From contig NZ_OZ035533.1 of the NCBI RefSeq assembly GCF_964033635.1, forward strand, positions 3,286,001 through 3,350,000: a stretch of 64,000 bases of DNA, in the 5' to 3' direction. The notes below the pieces were generated by a model. The model saw nothing but the letters and a program-made list of their open reading frames with translations. It searched no databases and had not been told where the DNA came from. A program made the position numbers and the translations under genes. Origin of the DNA: Chitinophaga sp. MM2321. Its GTDB lineage: Bacteria > Bacteroidota > Bacteroidia > Chitinophagales > Chitinophagaceae. This document shows, one piece after another, positions 1 through 6,852 of the stretch. Positions within the stretch are counted from its first letter, which is position 1, and each line of letters opens with the position of its first letter.

Positions 1-1
1 A

Positions 2-1312
2 ACATTTATCGGTGTATATGATGAAACAATGTTAAAGCATGATAATAAGGACTATTGCTTTTTCAGGATCACCGATATTTTGTCTGACCGACGTTTTAAA
101 CAACAGCTTAGCCGGGAGCTTCAGCGTTTTGGTGCGCTGTTTGACTATGCTAGTATAGGAATACTGGTTACAAACAGGCAGGGGGAGATCGTATTGATCA
201 ATGATTTTGCGTTGGGACAATTTGGTTATAAACGGGAAGAATTACTGGGGAAAAAGATAGAAATCCTGATACCACAACGCGTACATCACCAGCATGTGGG
301 ACACCGGGCACGATACAATGCCAATCCCCAGAGCAGACCAATGGGTATTGGCCTTGATCTTTTTGCGGTTCGGCAGGATCAAACAGAGTTCCCCGTAGAA
401 ATCAGCCTGAGTCATTACACAAACGAAGAAGGCAATTTTGTCATTGCCTATATCAGCAATATTACAGAAAGAAAAAAAGCGGAAGAAAAACTGGAAAAAC
501 TATATAATGAACTGGAGGAAATGGTCGAAGATCGTACCATGCAACTTCGTAAGGCACTGGAAGAACTGGAGGCATCAAAAGAAGTGCTTACAATTGCATT
601 GAGTAAAGAAAAGGAACTGGGAGACCTGAAATCCCGTTTTGTCTCAATGGCTTCCCATGAGTTCCGCACGCCTCTCAGTACCATTCTTTCGTCTGCGTTT
701 CTTGTAAAACATTATGAGGCAGAACAAGATCAACCTACACGCAACAAACACATACAACGAATCATTAATAATGTTAGTCTTCTTACGGATACCCTGAATG
801 ACTTCCTTTCCGTAGGGAAAATTGAAGAAGGAAAAATACAGATCAGAAATGTAGCATTTGAAATAGAAGAGCATTTCAATACCATTATCCAGGAAATGCA
901 GGGTATTGCGAAAGATAACCAGCTTATTGAATACCAACATGACGGCGACAATCGGGTATTCCTTGACCCCTCTCTTCTGAAGCACATTGTCATGAACCTT
1001 TTGGGAAATGCCATTAAATTTTCAACACCTGGTAGTCACATACAAATTCAAACCAGCAAAACAGGTCATGAATTTACACTCCAGGTGAAAGATAATGGGA
1101 TAGGTATGTCTGAAGAAGATCAGCAACATCTGTTTGAACGTTTTTACCGGGGAAGTAACGTAAGCAACATCCAGGGTACGGGTTTAGGCTTACATATTGT
1201 TCACAGGTACAGTGAAATGATGAATGGCAATATCTTATGTGATAGTGAGTTAAACAAAGGCACTACCTTTACTATAACGTTCCCGATTGAAGAAACAAAC
1301 GCCCCTTATTAA
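2..1312 (+). CDS. PAS-domain sensor histidine kinase (5' end outside window)
   Basis: Sensor kinase that should autophosphorylate on a histidine and pass the phosphate to the response regulator 1 nt downstream. Counting from the first ATG in the window (position 29): a PAS domain at about residues 30-148, a coiled-coil linker at 148-205, the HisKA phosphoacceptor H210 in SHEFRTPL, an N-box around 321-332, and ATP-lid motifs DNGIGM (355-360) and GTGLGL (383-388). No transmembrane segment is visible. The reading frame is open upstream of that ATG to the window edge. The residues there (ending in RITDILSDRR) look like the tail of an earlier PAS domain, so the protein is probably longer and only its C-terminal part is seen. 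The input signal is unknown. Confidence 0.9.
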   Translation, partial: TFIGVYDETMLKHDNKDYCFFRITDILSDRRFKQQLSRELQRFGALFDYASIGILVTNRQGEIVLINDFALGQFGYKREELLGKKIEILIPQRVHHQHVGHRARYNANPQSRPMGIGLDLFAVRQDQTEFPVEISLSHYTNEEGNFVIAYISNITERKKAEEKLEKLYNELEEMVEDRTMQLRKALEELEASKEVLTIALSKEKELGDLKSRFVSMASHEFRTPLSTILSSAFLVKHYEAEQDQPTRNKHIQRIINNVSLLTDTLNDFLSVGKIEEGKIQIRNVAFEIEEHFNTIIQEMQGIAKDNQLIEYQHDGDNRVFLDPSLLKHIVMNLLGNAIKFSTPGSHIQIQTSKTGHEFTLQVKDNGIGMSEEDQQHLFERFYRGSNVSNIQGTGLGLHIVHRYSEMMNGNILCDSELNKGTTFTITFPIEETNAPY

Positions 1313-1313
1313 T

Positions 1314-2372
1314 ATGAAAAGGATACTCCTAATTGAAGATAATGAAGAACTTCGTGAAAACACAACGGATATCTTGTCTATTGCCGGTTACAGTGTAATA
1401 ACAGCTGATAATGGCAAAACGGGTATGGCGATGATTCTGGAACATAAACCAGACCTGGTGATATGCGACATTATGATGCCGGTACTCGATGGCTTTGGTG
1501 TACTACATCTCATGCAGCAGCATGAAGAAGTAAAAGATACCCCGTTCATTTTCCTGACAGCAAAAACAGAAAGAGCTGATTTCCGGAAAGGTATGAGCAT
1601 GGGCGCTGATGATTATATTACCAAACCATTTAGTGGAACAGAACTGTGGGATGCCATAGAAAGCAGGTTAAAAAAAGCCGCTATAAAAAACCAGCAGTTT
1701 CCACCAAATCTGCAAGGATTAAACAAACTGATGTATGAAGTAACTGGCAAAGAATCTCTCAAAGCATTGGCAGAAGGAAGAAATATTGATAAATACAAAA
1801 AAAAGCAACCAATTTATCTGGAAGGTAATCATCCATCCAGATTATTTTTCGTACAAAAAGGGAAAGTAAAAACCTGTAAAAGTAATGATCTCGGTAAAGA
1901 ATTGGTGATCGACGTTTTTAGCGAAGGAGACTTCCTTGGCTACACCGCCTTATTGGAGGGTTCTGTTTATAAAGACAGCGCAGTAGCCATAGAAGAAAGT
2001 GAAATTGCAGTCATCCCACTAAAAGACTTTGAGGAATTGCTGCATAACAACCATGAGGTTGCATTGCAATTTATCCGGATGTTGGCCAAAAATGTTGCTA
2101 CCAGGGAGCAACAGCTACTCGGATTAGCTTATAACTCGCTGCGAAAAAAGGTGGCTGAGGCAATATTAAATCTGCACAAAAAATATAATTCTGAGAGTCA
2201 GCCTCCGTTTTCAGTAAAAATCAGCAGGGAAAACCTGGCTAATATTGCAGGTACAGCTACAGAGTCGCTTATTCGTACGTTAAGTGACTTCCGTGACGAA
2301 AAACTGATAGATATAAAAGAAGGGGTAGTTATTATTCTGGATGAAAAAAAACTGGCTAATATGCTATATTAG
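1314..2372 (+). CDS. Response regulator with Crp/FNR-type output
   Basis: A 352-residue transcription factor. Residues 1-120 are a CheY-like receiver with phosphoacceptor D52 (CDIMMP), T82 and K104. Residues about 155-270 are a cyclic-nucleotide-binding-type beta barrel, and 275-352 a Crp-type winged helix. The putative recognition helix reads TATESLIRTL (314-323); E317 and R321 match the E-xxx-R pair that Crp and FNR use to read TGA half-sites. An upstream in-frame ATG at 1287 overlaps the kinase gene. I chose 1314 because it gives the canonical receiver N-terminus one base after the kinase stop. No FNR-like iron-sulfur cysteine cluster is present, so phosphorylation presumably replaces oxygen sensing. 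Its stop codon overlaps by 4 nt the stop of the convergent gene at 2369-2752. Likely regulator of the FNR-like sites at 2785-2841 and 3745-3824. Confidence 0.88.
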   Translation: MKRILLIEDNEELRENTTDILSIAGYSVITADNGKTGMAMILEHKPDLVICDIMMPVLDGFGVLHLMQQHEEVKDTPFIFLTAKTERADFRKGMSMGADDYITKPFSGTELWDAIESRLKKAAIKNQQFPPNLQGLNKLMYEVTGKESLKALAEGRNIDKYKKKQPIYLEGNHPSRLFFVQKGKVKTCKSNDLGKELVIDVFSEGDFLGYTALLEGSVYKDSAVAIEESEIAVIPLKDFEELLHNNHEVALQFIRMLAKNVATREQQLLGLAYNSLRKKVAEAILNLHKKYNSESQPPFSVKISRENLANIAGTATESLIRTLSDFRDEKLIDIKEGVVIILDEKKLANMLY

Positions 2373-2752
2373 ATACCCGGAAAGGATTGGTGTAGATACA
2401 TTTTAAAATCAGCAGACAGTATATCAAAGGTGTCTTTTATAATATCAATCTTTGCCTCCAGCATTCTCCGGAACTCCTTAACACTTTCCGGTTCTAAGGT
2501 CGTTTTATCCACCTGTTTCAGCGCCTCTTGCAGCTCCCCCGCTTCATGCCTGAGCAACCCTATCTGTTCATCCATTTTCAGGAACCGGTGTTGAAACACT
2601 TCCAGCTGCTCTAAATGGCTCCGTTCAAAATCATTGGAGAGGATGCGTGTCAGTTTAATTTTAAAATAAATTGTTTCATCTTCTAAAACTGCTAATGCAT
2701 ACTTCAAGGATTCATTCTGTGCCAGCCGCCCATCAAAATTATCTTGTACCAT
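2369..2752 (-). CDS. Small coiled-coil protein, unknown function
   Basis: A 127-residue soluble, highly helical protein with heptad-like leucine and charged patterns throughout (about residues 12-110). There is no signal peptide, no membrane segment and no motif I recognise. It is convergent with the response regulator gene; the two stop codons share 4 nt. Its upstream region carries FNR-like half and full sites at 2785-2841 and a TA-A-TTTG element (2784 down to 2778 on this strand), the same layout as the neighbouring stress-protein promoter. It may therefore belong to the regulon of the adjacent two-component system. Function cannot be assigned. Confidence 0.65.
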   Translation of the reverse strand: MVQDNFDGRLAQNESLKYALAVLEDETIYFKIKLTRILSNDFERSHLEQLEVFQHRFLKMDEQIGLLRHEAGELQEALKQVDKTTLEPESVKEFRRMLEAKIDIIKDTFDILSADFKMYLHQSFPGI

Positions 2753-2784
2753 TTTACCCTTTAATATTAACTACTCACAAATTA

Positions 2785-2841
2785 TGATCAAACGCTGCTG
2801 TAAAATATGATTATGATTAGTGCAATAACTGATCATGATCA
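2785..2841. promoter_or_regulatory. Phased FNR-like sites upstream of the coiled-coil gene
   Basis: TGATCATGATCA at 2830-2841 is a perfect TGATnnnnATCA dyad. TGATTATGATTA at 2808-2819 has one mismatch, and a TGAT half-site starts at 2785. Centres are 2835.5, 2813.5 and 2790.5, so the spacings are 22 and 23 bp, about two helical turns. On the minus strand a -7-like TA-A-TTTG lies at 2784-2778. Its last base is 35.5 bp from the centre of the 2808-2819 site, close to the 36.5 bp seen at two promoters about 1 kb away. Binding is inferred, not shown. Confidence 0.55.
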
Positions 2842-2849
2842 TGTTTTTT

Positions 2850-3698
2850 TTATTTATTATGGGCTATAAACAACGGTGCCGATAATCTTTCCATCAGCAC
2901 ATCTGCCATACTTTCACGAAACCAGCGGGAAACCATACTACGCCGGTAAGCTCCCAATACTATAAGTGCGCCCTGGGCTTGTTCCAGCAGATAATTTACA
3001 ATTTCTTCTTCCGGTACCCCTTCCATTACTTTATATCCTGCATGGGGGAAATGCCTTTTGATAAAATCCATTACCAGCTGCTTATTCGCCAGATGATTCC
3101 CCATTGGATTCACTGATAACACCGTAGTTGGCAATTTCTGAAGGAAAGGTAGTAAGTAACCATACATTTTTATGGCATAAACAGAAGATGGCTCCCCATC
3201 ATACAGAAACACGATGTTGCTGATATCACTAAAAACCGCAGGTGCCAAAATCTGGGGTGGAACAATCAATACAGGGCATTGAATATCTGTCAGAAGATCT
3301 CTGATAAAGCGGGTGGGCGGCTTCATCTCATCGTGCACGAATGTTTCCTGTGCATCCACGATCAAAAGATCTGCATAAATGCTTTCTTCCAAAGCTTCCA
3401 GCAGGGATATATTCCGGTTATGATGCACGCTGTAAGCGATCCCGGCCCGCTGACACGCTGCTTCAAAAATACCAGCAGCTGCTTCGCGCCTTCCTTTATC
3501 TACGGCCTCAAGCTGGCCGATAGTGGCCTGGTCCGTTCCTACCTTCAGTAACTGGTATAAATTGAAGCTGTTGTATGTAAAATCATCAGGAAAAACACCC
3601 GTCAGGTGCGCCTGCTGTTCCTTCGCAATTAAAATAGCATAATGTAATGTACTTTCTGATAATCTCAAGCCGTCAAATATGGCAACTATCTTTTGCAT
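2850..3698 (-). CDS. Tandem universal stress protein
   Basis: A 282-residue cytoplasmic protein made of two UspA-type alpha/beta domains, about 1-145 and 155-282, as is common in Bacteroidota. The N-terminus MQKIVAIFDG is the typical first beta strand, so I chose ATG 3698. The longer open frame up to 3803 runs through the promoter and its translation is not Usp-like. The second domain keeps a glycine-rich segment (ALIVLGAYRRSM) where ATP-binding family members carry their nucleotide loop, but the canonical spacing is not clear. A perfect -7 element TATTTTTG (3721 down to 3714 on this strand) sits 16 nt upstream of the start codon, preceded by four FNR-like dyads. This suggests activation by the adjacent response regulator. 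Confidence 0.85.
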   Translation of the reverse strand: MQKIVAIFDGLRLSESTLHYAILIAKEQQAHLTGVFPDDFTYNSFNLYQLLKVGTDQATIGQLEAVDKGRREAAAGIFEAACQRAGIAYSVHHNRNISLLEALEESIYADLLIVDAQETFVHDEMKPPTRFIRDLLTDIQCPVLIVPPQILAPAVFSDISNIVFLYDGEPSSVYAIKMYGYLLPFLQKLPTTVLSVNPMGNHLANKQLVMDFIKRHFPHAGYKVMEGVPEEEIVNYLLEQAQGALIVLGAYRRSMVSRWFRESMADVLMERLSAPLFIAHNK

Positions 3699-3713
3699 GA
3701 TATTTCTTTTGCT

Positions 3714-3721
3714 CAAAAATA
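3714..3721 (-). promoter_or_regulatory. -7 promoter element of the stress-protein gene
   Basis: On the minus strand the bases read TATTTTTG, a perfect match to the Bacteroidota TAnnTTTG -7 consensus. No TTTG -33 element is present at the expected distance. That position is instead covered by the FNR-like dyad centred at 3750.5, 36.5 bp from the last base of the element. This is the arrangement expected for an activator-dependent promoter. Transcription start would be near 3709-3711. Confidence 0.55.
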
Positions 3722-3744
3722 ACCCCGCAACGGAAAAGGAACTA

Positions 3745-3824
3745 TGATATATATTAGGACAAAACCTGATTATCGTCAGTCTTAAAAGGCTGATGTATAT
3801 CAAGCATTATTATGATCAGTATCA
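3745..3824. promoter_or_regulatory. Array of four FNR-like dyads in a divergent promoter
   Basis: Four 12-bp elements: TGATATATATTA (3745-3756, one mismatch to TGATnnnnATCA), TGATTATCGTCA (3767-3778, one mismatch), TGATGTATATCA (3791-3802, perfect) and TGATCAGTATCA (3813-3824, perfect). Centres are 3750.5, 3772.5, 3796.5 and 3818.5, spaced 22, 24 and 22 bp, so all face nearly the same side of the helix. The outermost sites lie at the same distance (36.5 bp from centre to last base) from the -7 elements of the two divergent genes. The response regulator at 1314-2372 is the obvious candidate ligand. Confidence 0.7.
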
Positions 3825-3847
3825 TCCATTAGCAGCAATCCGAATGC

Positions 3848-3855
3848 TAATTTTA
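3848..3855 (+). promoter_or_regulatory. -7 promoter element of the small membrane protein gene
   Basis: TAATTTTA matches TAnnTTTG at all but the last base. Its last base is 36.5 bp from the centre of the FNR-like dyad at 3813-3824, the same geometry as on the divergent side. Transcription start would be near 3858. Confidence 0.45.
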
Positions 3856-3908
3856 ATATCGAAACGATGATACCACTACTTCATCTATGGATACTAAAAA
3901 CTAATACA

Positions 3909-4394
3909 ATGCATGCAAATATTTTCTCCAATACTTACCTCGTAGCTAATGTCATTAGCCTGATAATACTGCTTTTAGCCATTTTCAGGCCCAATATTGC
4001 GCGGGGTGCATTAGCCGCAGTTTTTATCGGCGCAGCTTTCTTTAATGCCGTCATGGCCATTCGCCATCCCGAATTGTTTATGGCTTATGGGGCTATGACC
4101 GTTTCGCCTGTTTACGAACAATTTATTTATGGGGCATTCCGTAATAACATCACTGCTATTGTCGTGTCTATTTCAATATGTCAGTTGGCAACAGGAATTT
4201 TCATTACTGCCAGGGAGGCACTCCTGAAACTGGGATTAACCGCTGCTACGATTTTTTTGGTGGCAATAGCCCCACTGGGTGCAGGCGCCGCTTTCCCCTC
4301 AACGCTAATACTAGCGGCAGCTGCCGTGATATTACTTTTTAAGGAAAGGTATCTTTCTGCTCACCCCATATTGTTTAAAGCCCATTGTAGATAA
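3909..4394 (+). CDS. Small integral membrane protein, unknown
   Basis: A 161-residue hydrophobic protein with about five predicted membrane segments, roughly residues 10-28, 31-49, 85-105, 107-124 and 128-146, and a short basic C-terminus. I recognise no family. ATG 3909 is preferred over the in-frame ATG at 3867. The longer form adds 14 residues of no evident character and would leave only about 9 nt of leader from the predicted transcription start, against about 50 nt for 3909. It is divergent from the universal stress protein and shares the FNR-like array with it, so the two are probably induced together. Confidence 0.65.
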   Translation: MHANIFSNTYLVANVISLIILLLAIFRPNIARGALAAVFIGAAFFNAVMAIRHPELFMAYGAMTVSPVYEQFIYGAFRNNITAIVVSISICQLATGIFITAREALLKLGLTAATIFLVAIAPLGAGAAFPSTLILAAAAVILLFKERYLSAHPILFKAHCR

Positions 4395-4459
4395 TAACAA
4401 CCATTATATGGCACGGCTACAGAAAAGCAGAGACCAGAATTGGAAAAAACAAGCCTATT

Positions 4460-4810
4460 TTACTTCCTTAAAATCTTATCCATTACCTTTCCTTTTGCCA
4501 ACTCATCAACAAGTTTATCCAGGTAACGTATCTTTTGCATTAGTTCATCTTCGATTTCTTCCACACGGTAACCGCAGATTACGCCGGTAATTTTTGAAAC
4601 ATTGGGATTTAATTGTGGCGCCTGCGCAAAAAAGGTTTCAAAATCGGTTTTCTCATCGATCTGTTGTTGCAATGTTTGTTTATCATATCCTGTCAGCCAA
4701 AATATGATTTCATCTACCTCATCTTTTGTGCGGCCTTTTTTCTCCGCTTTTTTAATGTAATATGGATAAACGCTTGCAAAAGACATTTTATATACTCTGG
4801 TATTATTCAT
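4460..4810 (-). CDS. DUF2200 family protein
   Basis: A 116-residue soluble protein that matches the DUF2200 family over its whole length. The conserved stretches are [20 protein letters not shown] near the N-terminus, IIFWLTGYD in the middle, [10 protein letters not shown], then [11 protein letters not shown] and [19 protein letters not shown] at the C-terminus. The biochemical function of the family is unknown to me. It stands alone, convergent with the small membrane protein gene (65 bp between stops). Confidence 0.9.
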   Translation of the reverse strand: MNNTRVYKMSFASVYPYYIKKAEKKGRTKDEVDEIIFWLTGYDKQTLQQQIDEKTDFETFFAQAPQLNPNVSKITGVICGYRVEEIEDELMQKIRYLDKLVDELAKGKVMDKILRK

Positions 4811-4896
4811 TTTACCCGTTTTTAATTGTCAAAGTTATTCGTTTTGAGTGAGGGATAGAAACGGCATCTACCCTGGTAGACTTACGTCCTTAACTT

Positions 4897-5157
4897 TTAC
4901 AACGCGGTTGATTTTGAATCACGGGATTTTATTTCAGCATTTATCTGACTTAATTTGATTATACCGGGCAACATAGTCAGGAGGATACATGGGATAACTG
5001 CTATCAACGCAAAATTCTGACTTTTACTAATCAGGTACAAAAGTACAGTACATAGTATAAGCATTACAATACCCGTTCCCAATAAAATTCTATTTAATGA
5101 ACTTTTCTGTTTATTAAGTTCATTTATTGTTAAATCAGAAAATTTATTTGTTTTCAT
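4897..5157 (-). CDS. Small two-TM membrane protein, unknown
   Basis: An 86-residue protein beginning MKTNKFSDLTINEL, with an N-terminal polar helix and two hydrophobic segments at about 25-45 and 50-66, then a short charged tail. ATG 5157 was preferred over a start at 5196 because the extra 13 residues have no conserved look. No family is recognised. Low GC, monocistronic. Confidence 0.55.
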   Translation of the reverse strand: MKTNKFSDLTINELNKQKSSLNRILLGTGIVMLILCTVLLYLISKSQNFALIAVIPCILLTMLPGIIKLSQINAEIKSRDSKSTAL

Positions 5158-5387
5158 AAAGACGCTGTTAAATACTTTTGTGTTATAAAAAAACAATGGT
5201 AAGACTACAGGAAATAATTACTACTAATATAGTATTTTTCCCTTCATCTAAGCACGCTATAAAGATTCTGCAACCGGACCCATGTACACCTTATAAAACA
5301 ACTACGTGTGTAAAATCGCGCAATTTACAGATGACTAGCCCATCAGCGCCCTGCGAACCTTACATTCAAATTATGATGATGGATGAA
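5158..5387. other. Intergenic region, nothing clear
   Basis: 230 bp between two minus-strand genes. A 71-codon plus-strand frame here has no recognisable character and I do not call it. The promoter of the small membrane protein should lie here, but no convincing -33/-7 pair was seen. Confidence 0.5.
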
Positions 5388-6563
5388 TTATAAAATTACA
5401 TTTGGTATGTAGGCAACAATGGAAGAAGCGTCCCATTGTACCGTACGTACAATTTTCCCTGCGCGGTGCCAGTAATCCCAGTCCACCCGCACCGGCACTC
5501 CTGCTATGTCAGGTAACAGGAACCCGCCATCATGCCATTCCGGCTTGACGGCAAAATATTTTTCAAGGCCACCCATGATAGCATACAGGTACTCTACCTG
5601 GCACTCCGGTCCTGCGGTTGTCATGAGGCTTGCTGTGTACAATGAGTAGCCACCGGAAGAAAAGTCTATCCCGGCCGCTTGGGCTATGTTCCTCACATCC
5701 ATCCATTCCCTTACCCCACCAATCTGTGTTGGAACAGGCTGAAAGTGTCTGACGCCGGCGTTCAACAGGGTTGGAAACAGTTTGGATGTACGCTCTGATT
5801 CGCCGAAAGATACCTTAACAGGTGTGGCTGCACACAGGGTCGCTATCTGATCAAACATTGCTGAGTGAACCGGTTCTTCGATCCAGTCGATCTCCAGGTT
5901 GGATGTAAGATCCAGGAACCGCATGGCTTGTTCACAGTTCCATACCTGGTTGACATCTACGGCCAGCCTGACACCCGGACCCAGGATGCTGCGAACGAAC
6001 TTCACCCGCTCCACATCTTCCGGCAGGTTAGTACCAAAATCCTTTCCTATTTTCATCTTATAACAATCCAGCCCTTTGTCCAGGAAATACCCGATTTCCA
6101 TTTCGAGTTGCCTGAGCGTGTAGTTGGTACCCCCACCGCTACCATATACCTTCACATGATCACGGCTGGCTCCCAGGAAGCGGTGTAATGGCAGATTTGC
6201 GCGACGTGCTGCCAGGTCATGCAGCGCAAAGTCTATTTGCCCCAGTAAGGCTCCCGCCGCACCGCGGAATCCTTCGTTGCGGATAGACCAGTAGAGCTTA
6301 CTATACATTTCTTCATATGGTACGCCATGGCTGTGCAGGAGTATGGGCAGGAAACAGGATTCCAGGACATTGGTATAGCTGCTGAATACGGGAGCTTCTC
6401 CCTGGTAGCCATTTTCATCTTCCAGGATGATCACAGCCAAACCGAAGGCAAGGAATGGCCCCATCGTAGCATCCTGAAAAGGGGTAACCGTTGGTGTGGG
6501 TTCAAGCACGTTGATCCGGACGCGGACAATATTAAATATTTGATTGTAGCAATCGTTTCTCAT
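5388..6563 (-). CDS. Enolase-superfamily (mandelate racemase/muconate lactonizing type) enzyme
   Basis: A 391-residue cytoplasmic enzyme, likely an acid-sugar dehydratase or racemase. The N-terminal capping domain spans about 12-135 and the barrel 140-375. The KxK acid/base pair is visible at K169-M-K171. Metal ligands are D203 (AVDVNQ), E229 or E230 (WIEEPV) and E255 (FGESERT). At the end of the seventh strand, where mandelate-racemase-type members usually have a histidine base, the sequence reads DFSSGGYS (300-307), so that histidine appears absent. This favours a reaction using only the lysine base. Substrate unknown. It is 289 bp upstream of the terminator of Sus locus A and may act on a product of that locus, but it is not in the same operon. 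Confidence 0.85.
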   Translation of the reverse strand: MRNDCYNQIFNIVRVRINVLEPTPTVTPFQDATMGPFLAFGLAVIILEDENGYQGEAPVFSSYTNVLESCFLPILLHSHGVPYEEMYSKLYWSIRNEGFRGAAGALLGQIDFALHDLAARRANLPLHRFLGASRDHVKVYGSGGGTNYTLRQLEMEIGYFLDKGLDCYKMKIGKDFGTNLPEDVERVKFVRSILGPGVRLAVDVNQVWNCEQAMRFLDLTSNLEIDWIEEPVHSAMFDQIATLCAATPVKVSFGESERTSKLFPTLLNAGVRHFQPVPTQIGGVREWMDVRNIAQAAGIDFSSGGYSLYTASLMTTAGPECQVEYLYAIMGGLEKYFAVKPEWHDGGFLLPDIAGVPVRVDWDYWHRAGKIVRTVQWDASSIVAYIPNVIL

Positions 6564-6789
6564 ACATATATTTCAGTACTGTGAAGCAAATTTTTCCCAT
6601 ATAAATCCACCAGAACCGGACCTTTGAATACCAATCGGTTAAAATCCATAACTGAATATTATTAAATACACTTTGCTAATTCAGTATTCCAAAGTAACCC
6701 AGTCCTGAACAAACTACCAGTTTCATTTTGACCATTAATTATGTTTTTTTGATGCCGTTTTTTTTCAGTCAGACTTTTTCTCCAATAAA

Positions 6790-6826
6790 AAAAGAGGATA
6801 TACCGATACACGATACATCCTCTTTT
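6790..6826 (-). terminator. Rho-independent terminator of Sus locus A
   Basis: Arms AAAAGAGGAT (6790-6799) and ATCCTCTTTT (6817-6826) form a 10-bp stem. On the minus strand this is followed by a T-run (complement of 6784-6793). It lies 27 nt past the SusD stop. Confidence 0.8.
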
Positions 6827-6852
6827 AACGTTCAAATTATTGTAACGGAAGG

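Noticed and set aside
3867..3908. Longer N-terminus for the small membrane protein
   Set aside because: ATG 3867 adds 14 residues of no clear character and leaves almost no leader after the predicted transcription start. Kept only as an alternative.
5178..5393. 71-codon plus-strand frame between two minus-strand genes
   Set aside because: Its composition is not protein-like, it has no recognisable feature, and it overlaps the 3' end of the enolase-superfamily gene.
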